A stretch of DNA of 64,000 nucleotides. Origin: Zhengitettix transpicula (taxonomy: Eukaryota > Arthropoda > Insecta > Orthoptera > Tetrigidae). The stretch is taken from positions 28,990,001-29,054,000 of the forward strand of contig CM073596.1 in the NCBI GenBank assembly GCA_037074705.1, in the 5' to 3' direction. The notes under the pieces are model-generated. The model was given only the letters and a program-made list of their open reading frames with translations, ran no database searches and was not told the origin of the DNA. This document shows, one piece after another, positions 33,295 through 45,108 of the stretch. Position 1 is the stretch's first letter. Each line of letters opens with the position of its first letter. The position numbers and the translations under genes are program-made.

Positions 33295-33466
33295 AAAAAA
33301 TTATGAATAATTTTTTTATTATAAAAAATAGATAATTTTTATTATTATAAAAATAGGTATAATTTTTTTATTATAAAAAATAGGTATAATTTTTTTATTA
33401 TAAAAAATAGGTATACTTTTATTATAAAAAATAGGTATAATTTTTTTATTATAAAAAATAGGTATT
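33295..33466. repeat. AT-rich minisatellite
   Basis: About six copies of a 26-29 bp unit, ATTATAAAAAATAGGTATA plus a T run. The unit is partly self-complementary (TTTTTTATTATAAAAAA), so single strands could form small hairpins. The first units are more diverged than the last. Confidence 0.9.
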
Positions 33467-34203
33467 GAATGGTCGTATTAAATATCTAAATTAGTCGAAA
33501 TATTTGCCGAAGGTTAGCAAATCGTAGAATTTTGCATCATAATTCGATTTCTTGGCCGGAAATAACTGTAAGAAGTGTCTAGGTTTTATGATCACGGCAC
33601 CACTTCTTTCATAGCTCAGTGTTTGCTTTCGTTATAAATGGTTTCGCAATTGCAGCCCTTCCATGAATTAGCCAAAGCTAATTTTCTGCTTTTGTCGAAA
33701 CAGTATTACAAAAGCGAGTGTGGAATTCTCCTGTAACGTTTTCCGTGGTATTTTTATATTTTCTGACCACAATCCTTTTTAATGTTCATCTGTTGACTAT
33801 TCCCCTTTCCTGGTGATGTTTTACCATTTTTCGTATGTGAATTTATTCTTAAATTTATTTTCTGAAATTACTCGTATTCTAAATCATATCACGAGTGTCT
33901 ACGTGATCCGTTTGTAGGAGGAAAAGAGGGTTCTACACCTTGCGAGACTGGATTCGAGAATCAAAATTTACAATCTAGTGGAGGCGCTGTATTTCGCTTG
34001 AAGACAGGTTACAGCCATCTGCATCTAATCAACAATCGGCTTGGGCAACTGGTGGATCCGGATTTGATCTCGAAGACAGGTCTGTTCCAAATGCAACGCG
34101 GACCAACCACTGGGTCATCTCTGATGCATGGACCACTCCTGGAAATATCACCTGCCGACACTTCTTTTCAATGTCTGCTTCTTTTCTAACCTACTTCACT
34201 CAG
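33467..34203. other. Unassigned interval
   Basis: No repeat or gene recognised. Confidence 0.4.
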
Positions 34204-34349
34204 TTTCTCCGTTGAAGTCCGGCTTTGAATGCCCGAAATTTCCATTTTCAGAACAGTCGTCACTTTTGAATACGAGGGAACGAGATCGTTGTATTTTGAA
34301 TCTGGACAGTACATGTCGACGACGGAAAGATAGAACCGTTGTTTCCTTG
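34204..34349 (+). other. Candidate internal exon (146 nt), unrecognised
   Basis: The upstream boundary is a good 3' splice site: TTCTTTTCTAACCTACTTC then ACTCAG, with a CTAAC branch-like element 15-20 nt before AG. The downstream boundary is TTG|GTAAGTGG. The enclosed DNA is GC-richer than its surroundings and open in at least one frame (from SPLKSGFECP to DRTVVSL). Minus-strand frames also cover it and I know no homologue, so it may be a chance pairing of signals. Confidence 0.22.
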
Positions 34350-35352
34350 GTAAGTGGTCTGTATTCGGAGGCAGGAAACCGCCTGTAGTTTCTGCGGAAT
34401 AACGAGTTGCGGCAGCCGTTGATCCAGAGCGATAACTAAACGCACGGCCTCCCTCGCCATGAGTCAGGGCTGTGTAAATCTCCATGGAGGACGTGGCCGT
34501 GTCCCTAACAAGGGAATCTATCAGCGGGCCTGGACTCCGCTAACGAGCGACTTAAGGACGATCTCTGCAGCGCGCGTTGGAATTACAAATTAAAACGTGG
34601 TCTCTTTGCATCGTTAATCATCAGCACACACGTCCAATGTCGTGGTAAAAAGTCGTCTTCTTATCTTACTGATGAATAGGTAAGGAAAAATGAAGGGATT
34701 TAAGAAACATCTTGCCGTTCAATCTTCAGAAACAACATATTCAATTACTACTGAAGCAACCATTTTGTCAATGGCGATTATTTTTGTTGGTCACTGATTT
34801 AACTATCCAATTACAGACACGTCGCTATAGAATTTCATTATTATTTATACGGTAAATAAGATTAAAATGGAAAGTTTCTGATCGTGTTCTTGGTCAGATA
34901 ACGGTCAATTTAATCCTGGAACTGCTGGAATAAGTATTGGATTTCCAACCGAGTGACGGTGCTATTCGACGTCAACGCTATGAGGTTGGAAACCCGAGAG
35001 GAATTTTAGCTCCTTCCTTCCCGTTAAGTAATTTCTTATTTGTTCTTTAATAATGGTTGATTTGACCAATGTAACAATTTGAACGGTCAGAACCAAATTT
35101 ATTAACTGCATCATGTATTTGCAATTTATTTAAATTACAATCCAATTACTATTTCACGTTACGTTCAAAACGTCGTTAGGCAAACAAAACTTTCCTCAGT
35201 TACCGATCTTTGGAAATATGGCCCCCACGTAAACGCAAGCACAATTAACTTACTTTTGCTGGTTTTTTTAGCCTTCCTGGAACTGTCGCATGTCAGAATG
35301 TAAATTATTCATACACAAAGCACTACCTGGTATATCTCAGTCATATATATAT
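34350..35352. other. Unassigned interval
   Basis: GC-rich until about 34,640, AT-rich after. No motif recognised. Confidence 0.4.
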
Positions 35353-36352
35353 TGTAATACCCCACTTATTGATAATTATGATTATAGGAAATTAAATTAA
35401 ACACGTTATTAAATTTTATCATCAAAACAATTTTATTAATCTAGAATACATTTTAATAAATCAGACTCTGTACCCCAGGGTCTTGACTGGATTGATAAGG
35501 AAACGGAACACAAAATTTACACTTAAACAATGCAGTTAAAATAAATGAAAACAAAAAGAAACAAAATCCGACTCATTACCCATTATTTAACAATTTACAA
35601 AATTTATTACTGAATATCTACTTACAATTTTATTTGGGGTTTTCAGGAATGCACTTTACTCTACAATGCCCTTCTGTGCACAGACTTTTACACACGCTCC
35701 ACAGACACGTTCACTTCATCCTTTTGGTATCCCGACTCCTGACAGTTTGCATGAACTTAAATGTTTATTTTATTTTTAGGCACGGCCACCATTCAATTTG
35801 ACCGAATATTTATCACCGACTCCACGTCCTCCTCCTTTTCGGACACTCCAACATCCTTCCCTCTTGCGCCTTGGCACCCGACTCCACGTCCATCTCCTTC
35901 GAGGTCTCCTGACAACTCTTCTTAGGTCTCCAGTCCAACTGTGTCACCACACTCCAGTCCATTTCCTTTTATCTGCTTCCCCCTCTCCAGAATATTCCCT
36001 TGTTTTCATAGTTTTTGAATTTCGACGTTCGCCAGACAAACACCTGATGTTAGCTTCCTCACTCTCCGAGAGCCTTTCAATACAATTAAAATAAATATTT
36101 CCTTTTAAATATAATTGTATGTCCATAAAACTTCATTATGCCTTCAGGGTTCCGTCCAGATGTCTGTCAAAACCATTAGCTCTAAGAGCCTTTAAACGTC
36201 CAATTATAGTCCTCCCCTTCTCTAAGAGCCACCTATCTATCATTTTATTATTATCCTTTTTTTATACAAACCACTCAAGAATCCCTAGTCTGAGTTGGTT
36301 AACAAATCTGATGAAATAAGAACAAAATTAATGTCCTTCTTAACTGGGTATT

Positions 36353-36355
<3 letters not shown>
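35353..36355. mobile_element. Solo LTR (1,003 bp)
   Basis: Starts TGTAATACCC and ends GGGTATTACA, perfect 10-bp inverted ends in TG...CA form. The flanks are ATAT on both sides (35,349-35,352 and 36,356-36,359), a 4-bp target duplication, although TA-rich surroundings make that ambiguous. The middle (35,640-36,080) is strongly pyrimidine-rich on the plus strand and holds the chance frame 35,798-36,094. No internal region lies next to it, so it is probably the product of LTR-LTR recombination. Orientation is undecided. It resembles the LTR at 1,664-2,663 in length and ends. Confidence 0.83.

Positions 36356-36402
<47 letters not shown>
36356..36402. repeat. (TA)n microsatellite, LTR target
   Basis: About 23 TA units directly after the LTR. 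A short TA stretch is also present just left of the LTR (35,343-35,352), so the LTR most likely entered a TA tract. Confidence 0.92.
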
Positions 36403-36403
<1 letters not shown>

Positions 36404-39400
36404 AATTTTTGTTGGTATTAAAAATATAAGTGTTCTTCTATATGATTCTAAATCAATGAAAAGAGCCAAATTTTTACAGAAATAATTTAATATAATTTGC
36501 TTCGTCCTCAATCTAGGACCTGACCAGGTGTACAATTTGGAGGAATATATATAAATCTAAGAATTAAAAATATCAGTCAAATATTGATGTTATATAAATA
36601 ATTTTTTTGTAGAACAGCAATGTTTGATATTAATAGAATAATTTTGCAATAAATGGAAACTGAAAGTTAAATCTATTTTATATAATTTTATACGAAAAAT
36701 ATTTAGAGAAGTTTAAATGTAATTTTTACTTGGATGTTTACATTTATAAATTTACGAATCCATTTCCCACCTGGTGAAGTCCTATATAGATAAAAAAAAC
36801 GTTGTATTCTTATTTTTTATGTTATATTGCTGTTTTATTCATTTACATGCCCTTCTTGTACGTGAAGAGGTTTTCTAAGTATTGAATCTCTTATCAACCT
36901 AGCGGAAACGATTACAGTTAAGAATATTGAAAATTATTGTAACGTTGCAGTAAACAACATTAAAACTTCATGTTAAATATTTCACACTATCTGCAATTTA
37001 TATCTCGAAAATTCCTCAAACAATGAAAATCAAATTCGTAACGATGAGGCGATTATTGACTCAAGCGAAATCAGTTACAGGTTATTCTTTCTGTCTCTAA
37101 AATATTCTCACTCAAAACTCACAATCTCGTTTCAGCAATAGGATTAATTGAAGACTAATATAAATTATTTATTCACTAAAGTATGTTAAGTATAAAGTGT
37201 CAATATGGAATCCGGACATCGCAGTGTTCCACTTGTAGATCCGAAGGTAACAAGCCCTGCAGATCGCAATCTCCAGGACGTCAAGGTGATACCATCAGCT
37301 TCCGAAACCGTTATTGTACTGAACAGCAGTCACACGCCGTCCGACAAAATTTTCCCAAGGGTCAGGAAGTGAAAACAAAATAACGTTTTCATGTATAACT
37401 GTTCCCACTGGCGAGTAAAATGAATTGTTTGTTGGGACTTTAGTGCAAAAGTCTCGTAATACAAAACAAAGAACGAGAAGAAAATTTCTTTTCTTTTTAC
37501 GTAATCGTAGTAATGACTATTCGCAAGTCCCTACAGACTGATGATAAAGTATATAAAACATGTTAAATTTTTTTATTGAGACGGGTTCAAATTTAATTCA
37601 GCTAGTTTTACAGGAAATGCGTACAACATTTCATTTGTATGTGTTAATAACAGACTTCGCAAATCTGTGCGTATAATATTCTTCATAATTTAACATAAAT
37701 ACCAGTACAATAATACAATAATTCCAATTGTCCAGCTTTTGAATTAGTTTCAACGTACCTGCCAGATTTTTATAAAACCTTAAGAGATTATTGTTTCTTT
37801 ATATATTTCGAAGATAGAAACAAGGGTTGACTATTAGTAATTTTTTGAGACCAATATTTTTTTGATTTACCAGAATATAAATAAAAAACAACACGACTTT
37901 CCCCTCAAGTTACTTATGGGAAATTACTGAATCGGAGAAGTTTTTTATGCAAATTAGAAACAAGAACAAGAATTTAAATATAATAATTTTATCCGCAAAT
38001 CAGGATCCTGGCGAGATGATTTCTGTGGCGTCTGCGGATTTTTTCTTTGATTACGTTGATGTAGCTGTGGTTTATAACTCAGATCATGTATATTAATAGA
38101 GTTTATTAACAGAGGACTAAAATCTAACAAGAAATTAGTCTGTTCCTTAATTATTAGACATTTTCTTACTCTTTGCTCTTTTTCATTACAAGATATACTT
38201 TTTTTTCTGTTCCAGACACTGACATTTTTTTTATCTGCCAACTAAGATAGTCTCCTTGTAAAAGGAGTACATTCGTATTTACTAATGTGTTATTTAATTT
38301 ATTTTGGGTTAGCAATATTGAAGGATTTAGGAAAGAAGTTTGTGACTAGTTCTTCGGATCAATATTACATCATGGGACGGATACTTATAAAAAATAAAAA
38401 TGAATCATTTCAAGTCATAATTTTTGTGAAATGGGAATTTCAATATTGTTCTTTATAAATTAATGAGATACATCACGGAAGAGAACAAAGTACCACTGCT
38501 TAAAGTCGGGCAGGATTTAACCGCTCAAGCAGAAAGAGACTGTTGCGTTTCATTTCTTCAGCGGCATTCGCGTTGCGTAATAATAACATTTGAAGTGTAT
38601 TGGAAAGTAATATTTTTTAAAAATAAAAATCCATGTAAAACTATTGTTCCGTTAAAATCATTGGCGGCACCGACTTTGAACCTGGAACGCCGCGTTCCGC
38701 TGCTTTGGCCTTCACTGGACTGTGGATGTTCAAGGATGGTAACAATGAAGGATAGATAAAAATAGTCAAAGAACTGTCTCGTGGTTTTTCTCAAATTATT
38801 ATAAGATCAACGGCGTTGAACAGAGAATTGCGATAACGTAAAAGTTAAGGAGGAAGAAAACTTCCGTTGTTCAAGAAGGTCGGGGAGTAACAGTATAAAA
38901 GATGCGGGACTTTAACGAATACAAATGCAAATTGCATGCAACCTTGTCCGCAAAGCAGCTGCCGTGTCCACTGTATGAGATCCCAAGGACAAGCTGCGGC
39001 ATTTGGTTATGACTTCGCTTTAGAGTAGTGAAAGTTGACATTACGTTCGTACAATACTTCGTAGAAGGGAACTTCTGCTTGTGTTACTCGAAAAAACGAA
39101 TAGAATATTTCTTTCTTTATGACGCTTTGGAACGAACAGGTCCAGAAAGAATCTAAAGTGGACAGTCAGACACGAACGTGTATTTATTTCAGGAAAATTT
39201 CATTAAACATAGAAAATGCACTTAATTAAAAAAAATTAATACTTATTGGTTATTCTTTTACTCCAATAGAAAATTGACACGAAATGTGTAACTTGTTACA
39301 GTGTAACAAAAACTCGTGGCAAAATTCCTTTATTTCAGTTCCACTAATCCTCATTATATGATTATGTTCTTGAGTTTCTGCATTTACAATTGTAACCGCG

Positions 39401-39467
39401 GTTGTCAATAATTTTTTTTCGTCTTTAAAATATTCAGGGTCTTCTTTAAAACACTTAAACTACTCTT
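36403..39467. other. Long interval with no supported gene
   Basis: Mostly AT-rich. Slightly GC-richer patches at 37,195-37,370, 38,460-38,760 and 38,860-39,040 carry short frames with no recognised domain. The minus frame 37,954-38,241 (95 codons, Lys/Gln-rich) is low complexity and unrecognised. Confidence 0.4.
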
Positions 39468-39504
39468 TCTGGGCTTTTCTAGGCCTTTCTAGGCTTTTCT
39501 AGGA
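39468..39504. repeat. Short tandem repeat, about 10-bp unit
   Basis: CTTTTCTAGG-type units (GGGCTTTTCTAGG, CCTTTCTAGG, CTTTTCTAGG) in a row, about 3.5 copies. Confidence 0.8.
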
Positions 39505-40054
39505 CCATTAGATTCCAGTGGCAGTATTCTTGAGTTTTCATCAAAATTATTGGTTCTATAACTGACTTTAAAAAATACGGCATAAAAATGTCGTGTTAAG
39601 AGAATAATAGAAATTCGGAAAAACCAGTCTTCTTAAATTTCCTCTTGACTCAGTGGTACATCTAGCGTCAAAAATTTTAAAATTATCGACAATTTTGGAT
39701 ACCACGGCGTTAAGTCTCGTTTCTGACTTCCAGTTTACATTTAACCTTCGTTAATTTTTACTTTTATATTCATGATAATAATTTTCATGTTTTTTGCACT
39801 CTACTGTATATTTCCTTTAATTCAGTTTAAAAATTAACAAATTATTTTTAAGGTCATCTTTATTTCTTATTCCATCCTGCTTTTGACACGATATTCATGT
39901 ATTGAGTATGAATGTTATAAAATGTAATTATAAAATTAATATATATATATATATTCAACAAATTTACTTCTCCTTGATCGGTTTGGGACAGCGAAACTGG
40001 TAATTTGGTGATCGCTAAAATAGTCCTGGATGTATTCATGTTGTTCTGATGTGT

Positions 40055-40580
40055 TAGGGTTGACGAACCTCGCTCAACGGCCTGATCTCATCACCCTGTC
40101 TATTCTCCATCTACTCTCATATTTACATCGTTACGTCTGTTTCATCACTGGCACCCCTAGGCACCAACTGAATATTAAACACTCATTGCTTATTTCTTCT
40201 CTCTGTCTCCACCATTGATTCATGGACACACTTACTCCATTTTTATATCTCCCTGTCTCCATTTTTGTTGTATTGGATTTTGTGTTGAATGAGGTCGAAC
40301 ACGGTCAGTTTGCAACTGAACAACGTGTGAACCGTTCACCCGTCACCTTTTCCATTTCCGAGGAATGTAGACAAAGTTCCATTCCGTCACTTTCTCCCTC
40401 TTGGTCAACCTCTCCAATATCCGAATGTTTCTCACTTATAGGACGTGACATTCTCACTTTCGTCCAATCACGTCGCGAGTCACGTTTTCCACTAGACTTG
40501 CGAAAACTCCAGATCTGAAATTTTCTCAGTTGTTTTCCCACGCCGTTGGGATAATTGAATGTCCTCTTGTTTTGACTCAA
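40055..40580. other. Pyrimidine-rich 500-bp tract, unrecognised
   Basis: The plus strand is rich in CTCC/TCTC runs, similar in style to the middle of the solo LTR at 35,353. Open frames exist on both strands (98 codons plus at 40,222-40,518, 91 codons minus at 40,305-40,580) without known motifs. I did not find LTR-type ends. Confidence 0.3.
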
Positions 40581-40759
40581 GTCACGTTACTGATGACTTT
40601 GTTAATTTTACGCTTTTATGCAAATCTGTGACATGTTTTTCTACTTCTCACAGCAACCTCCGTTCGTGTGTCTCAAACCGAAAAATCTATTTGACAAAGC
40701 TGCCACCGGATCTATTCCACTCGCAGTTAAATAATTATGCAACAAAATAGAGCTGTTTC

Positions 40760-40912
40760 ACATTCCAAACCATAGCCCGGGGGTCCTAGTTAACCCTTGG
40801 CTACCTTCCTCTACCCTTCCGCATACCCCCTTTCTAATCCCTTCCTATGCTATTAAAGGGGAGTTGCCCAATGTGGATCACCCTCATGTAGCCTGTTGCC
40901 CTAAAAAAAAAA
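40760..40912 (+). mobile_element. RepA retroposon copy, strongly 5'-truncated
   Basis: Only the last ~150 bp: AAACCATAGCCCGGGGG through CTTCCGCATACCCCC and GGAGTTGCCCAATGTGG to GCCTGTTGCCCT and an A10 tail. Little diverged from the consensus, so probably young. Confidence 0.92.
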
Positions 40913-42770
40913 GAGTTTTTAAAATAACGTGAAGAAATATTTTCAAATTTAGTACTGTGCAGATATTAGGTTCCCGGATTGGAGCATCAATAAAAAAAGA
41001 TCAATATAACCAAAGCAACTTCTTTTACTGTATTAGTTAAGTCTTGATTCGTTGTGATATTTTAAGTGGCTGCTGAAGAGGTCACCAGGAAGTTAAAATC
41101 CAGAAATGTTGCAATGACATCCTGTTAATAGAAACTATCCGCTTGTAAACAATTATCAGCCGTTTGATCGGCAAGTCTCAGGAATCTGGATGATGAATTG
41201 AGGCTGGTTTCTCTTCTCCGAACCTTGTTAAGTAGTCTGCCGCAGCATTGAATGATAATAGGTTCCGATCAATCCCAATTTCCACTAACGGAACTCACCG
41301 TGGAAGCAGGTTTGGCTTTTCGAAGAACATTTTCGGCCCTGCGGTTTCGAGCAGGTGGGTCCTCGTGTTAGGAAGACAGCGATGTTGTTAATGGAGGGCT
41401 CGAAGATCGCTAATAAAACGCGCGCGTCAGCCATTAGCGACCTTGCTGAGGTTTCCTGGAGCTGGAAGTCAATGACCTTTAGACAGAAAATGACAATTTT
41501 AAATCTAGTAATTATTCGTTCTTCAGTTACCTGTATACTAGGTAGCAATTTCAATTATTTATGATAGAGAGGGAATTTATAAAGATAATTAGAAGAAATT
41601 ATCATTTTGAAAAACCCTTAAAAAATTATTATTCAAGAAAAAGTAAATTTTACTTTATACGAAAAACAACCATTATATTAATTTGCTTTCTAAAACTTAG
41701 AAAAACTCCAAATGATTACGGGAAACTATTCCAGAAATCATTTAAATGGATGGAGGCAGGTTTAGACAAAAAAAATCCAAAATTGTGCTAAAATACTATT
41801 TAGTTTTTAATTATGTTGTGAATGATGCTAAATTAAACCTGAAGGAGTTTTAATATTTACTGCTTGACAATAAAAGTAAATTCATATTATTTTAGAAAAG
41901 TATCTTGGCTCAGATTTTCTCAGTTATCTATAGTCAGAAACTATTTTAGAGAGTTTTGTTCTATTATATAATTAATATATATAGAAAGTAAGTAGTCAGT
42001 GGGCCCTGACTTGCAGAAATTTTTCACTTAAAACCTGGTGTATTGAAAATGGTGTTTGTAAATTTTAATGAACCGATTTCAAGTCCTAATATTAAAATTT
42101 GATCTCATTATTTAGTTTACCACATTTTATGATATTAATTGAATTGACGATTTATTTTATCTCAGAACTGTTCAATGGTCCGATTTACCCTTCCAATTTA
42201 CGTTCCCCAGACCCCCGCACCTGACGCCTTTGCATACCAAAGGCAGTGAAAGCAAGGTACTTTCAAGGCCGGGTTTAACCATACGCCATGCTCTACAGCA
42301 GATGTTTTGTCTTCGCCGGTATGACCGCATCATAAATACTCCACGGAGATTACCTTGAACTTATCAATTGAGCGCGATTATAATAGGCGAAACGAGTTTA
42401 AAAATAAATCCTCTTAAAAGTGTGGTTTAATTTTCTTCGAGATTCACTGAAACCAAAGGAGCATCGGGAGCAGAATTCAGCGAATAAAAATAACGGTAAC
42501 GTAATGAGAAGAAATACAGATCGTGAAAGCACTGAAATGTATTCAAAGGACTTTGGTAAATATTTTATCGGTCATTCAATTGTCACATGATGGATGAAAT
42601 AGTGAGTATGGAAGACGGATGAAAGAATCCAACTTACACCTAACCAGTAAATTCTGTGTTCGTCTCCAGAAATCAGAGCTGGAAAAAAGATTCCGAGCAT
42701 TAATTGTATATTTAAACCTACTAAATTCGGTAGACTAATTTAAGAATCCAAGTAATTTGAATTTAAACAC
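40913..42770. other. Unassigned interval
   Basis: GC-rich island at 41,280-41,480 with open frames on both strands (89 codons minus, 69 plus) and no recognised domain. The rest is AT-rich. Confidence 0.4.
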
Positions 42771-42771
42771 A

Positions 42772-42991
42772 ATACGTATTAGGGTAACACGCTACATGAG
42801 GGTAATCCACATAGTGGCAACTCTTCTATAATAGAATAGGAAGGGATTTGAAAGGGGGGGATGCGGAAGGGTAGAGGAATGTTGCCAAGGGTTAACTAGG
42901 GCCCCCAGGCTATTGTTTAAGGATCCTACCCGGCAATTCGCCTTAAAGTAATGTAGGGAAAACCCCAGAAAAACCTGCAATTCCATACGTA
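42772..42991 (-). mobile_element. RepA retroposon copy with 7-bp target duplication
   Basis: The element 42,779-42,984 is flanked by ATACGTA on both sides. It runs from TTAGGGTAACACGCTACATG to CCAGAAAAACCTGCA, so it is 5'-truncated in the middle of the family sequence. There is no long A tail: only TT before AGGG. Confidence 0.87.
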
Positions 42992-43564
42992 GACATGCTT
43001 CTAAATATATTTAATGAATGTACTTCATAAATAGGCGATAAAGAGAATTTTTTTTCTTGTACACGTCATTGAGTGACGCCCTCTTAGGGATTTTTCGATT
43101 CTTTAAGGATTAGTGCACGATTGGAATATGAGTGGTTGTTTGTAGGTGTTAACTGGCGTGTGGCGTCCAGGCAGACGCCTCGAGGTCGTTAACTCCGCCA
43201 GATGTCTACGATCCAACGACCCTCGTTTGAAAGAATTCACTGTGCTGGATGCCAAATGCTCGTCGTCACGCGAATAGATCAATAACCCCGTCAAAAATTT
43301 AACTCTGTTGTTTTATATCGACCGTAGAACTGCTAAAGTCTGACAATCAACTCTTACTTTCGAAGATGTGCAAGCTTGGAACGTATTTTCCAGCTGTAAA
43401 GAACGAGTAGCATTTGTTAAACGCAGTATTCCAGGATGATCAGGAATTAATTTCATTAGGCTGTGAAGAGTAGATTCCGCCATGGCACCATGGGGTGTTA
43501 CAAATGTTCCTGACTCCTGGGCAAAAATAATAATTAAAAAATATATCGTTTCCAAACAATTAGG
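42992..43564. other. Unassigned interval
   Basis: GC-richer stretch at 43,110-43,500 with short minus frames (43,103-43,294, 43,313-43,555) and no known motif. Confidence 0.4.
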
Positions 43565-43780
43565 AGCGACAATTTAAAAATAATGTAGTCCTTAAAAAGG
43601 TTATTTTTCGGACGAGGGAAAATTCATTAGCATATATTATTAAACAGATCAAATTTATTCACTGGTAGTGATGATTTATTTGTCAATTGCTATTGAAAAG
43701 GCCAATATTAGTTATATGCCAGAGCTATAATATTCTCATAAATATAAATTTCCATGTAAATACAACAAATTAAAAATTTT
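43565..43780 (+). repeat. Direct repeat, left copy
   Basis: Matches 44,424-44,626 in the same orientation at about 80-85% by eye: AATTTAAAAATAATGTAGTC, GAAAATTCATTAGCATATAT, AATTTATTCACTGGTAGTG, TATTGAAAAGGCCAATATTA, and AAATTTTATGATTT at the end. The two copies enclose repeat X and the TIR element. Confidence 0.85.
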
Positions 43781-43960
43781 ATGATTTTCATTAATAATTT
43801 TAGATTTTGTGTGGAACCGACAAATCACATTGCTTAAAATAATTGAGAACCGGTTATTTGCCTGACTTTCACGATGCACGTTATCTTGACGGGATTATCC
43901 CGATTGTCGTTTCCCCGAAAGGTGGGTCATTTTTCCGAAAGGTTAGTTTTTACGAACACG
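43781..43960 (+). repeat. Repeat X, copy 3
   Basis: Begins inside the family at TTTTCATTAATAATTTTAG, continues through GACAAATCACATTGCTTAAA and CCTGAC, then has TCCCGATTGTCGTTTCC and CCGAAAGG twice. It carries an extra ATGCACGTTATCTTGACGGG stretch absent from copy 1. Confidence 0.8.
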
Positions 43961-44012
43961 TAATGTTGCTAATCTTATTATGCATAGTATACTAAGTTAT
44001 TAATAAATGTGT

Positions 44013-44408
44013 GGAACAATTTCAACCAAACTTACAACACGCGCCCTTACGATCCAGGAACAAACATTGTGGATTTAAGAAAACTACAGCACTTCCGGAT
44101 CGTCATAATTAAACTTAACGACTACAATTACTCTGGATTCGACACTAATGTCCGTCATTGTCGCATTATTTTGTCACCTCCACCCCTACAGAATTTCCCC
44201 GTGCTGTTAAGGGTTAAAATAATACAATAAAAACATCTGAGTGACTCCGTAAACAATTTATTCGACGACAACTTCTGCCGTTTTTGAATAGTTGAAACAC
44301 TGCCAGCCTTTTCCGCCAACAAGGGGTGCTAGAGTTGTCTTAAATCCGCAATGTGTTTGTTCCTGGATCGTAAGTGACGCGTGTACTAAGTTTGGTTGAA
44401 ATTGTTCC
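44013..44408 (+). mobile_element. TIR element (396 bp), copy 2
   Basis: Inverted ends of about 80 bp, GGAACAATTTCAACCAAACT at the left and AGTTTGGTTGAAATTGTTCC at the right, both continuing into the ACGATCCAGGAACAAACA motif. The interior holds CACCTCCACCCCTACAG and AATTAAACTTAACGAC, the reverse complement of Helitron-type 3' blocks. Its plus frame 44,009-44,230 is not conserved in copy 1 as a protein. No transposase, so non-autonomous. Confidence 0.85.
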
Positions 44409-44423
44409 ATTATGTGCGACAAG

Positions 44424-44626
44424 TTAAAAATAATTTAGTCTTTAAAAAAGTTATTTTTCAAACGAGTGAAAATTCATTAGCATATATTATTAAATTGATA
44501 TAATTTATTCACTAGTAGTGGTGATTTTATTGTCAATTGTTATTGAAAAGGCCATTATTATTTATATTCCGGAGCCATAAAATTCTCATGTAAATTCAAA
44601 AATTAAAATTTTATGATTTATCTCGT
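44424..44626 (+). repeat. Direct repeat, right copy
   Basis: Partner of 43,565-43,780. A tandem duplication of about 860 bp with later insertion, or terminal direct repeats of a larger unit, would both give this layout. Confidence 0.85.
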
Positions 44627-44978
44627 TTTTTTTTCAAAACAAGAACCTTACACATTCTTGAGACTATTAATTAATTTAAAAAAATTGTTCTCCTTTAATT
44701 TCAATGAATAAATTTCCTCCTTATTCTTCAATCCCTATTTAATCAGTCTGATATGTATAATTGAAGTAACTACTTGCTGTCTTTTTTAAGAAACTGTCTA
44801 CTTCCACGTAGTCACTTCCCAATAACATGTAAAATAGATGATCTGGTGCATATAATTGATTAGAAACCTTTGTAGGCTTTTATATACGGTCAGAGTCAAA
44901 GATTTTCGGAAGGGAAAATTTTGGTAAAATAATCCGTGCTAGAGTTTGTTAGACGCGGGTTCCCTCAAGCAACTTTAG
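44627..44978. other. Unassigned AT-rich interval
   Basis: Nothing recognised. Confidence 0.4.
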
Positions 44979-45108
44979 TGGCATCCGTCTAGACGGAGCG
45001 CTGTGGAGGAACTACTAACCTGTTTCCAGGGAGACATCGTCATGCGCGTCACGCAGTCCGGCAGCTATGGACCAGTCTCCAGACCAGACCAGCCTTCGCC
45101 TTCGACCT
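44979..45108 (+). other. Candidate exon, unrecognised
   Basis: A GC-rich stretch in AT-rich surroundings with an open frame that begins after a stop at 44,976, reads HPSRRSAVEELLTCFQ then GDIVMRVTQSGSYGP and PSPST, and stops being exon-like at CCT|GTAAGC (donor at 45,109). CTACTAACCTGTTTCCAG at 45,012-45,029 looks like branch point plus acceptor, but the spacing to AG (about 11 nt) is short. Another frame starts ATGGAC at 45,067 and runs to 45,306. The composition and peptide look protein-like, but I know no homologue. Confidence 0.28.

Noticed and set aside
35798..36094. 98-codon Pro/Ser-rich open frame
   Set aside because: Lies in the pyrimidine-rich middle of the solo LTR.
40685..40750. 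Short similarity between CTGCCACCGGATCTATTCCA and CTGCCACCGGGATCTATCCC at 50,880
   Set aside because: Only about 30 bp in common; too short to define a repeat family from this window.
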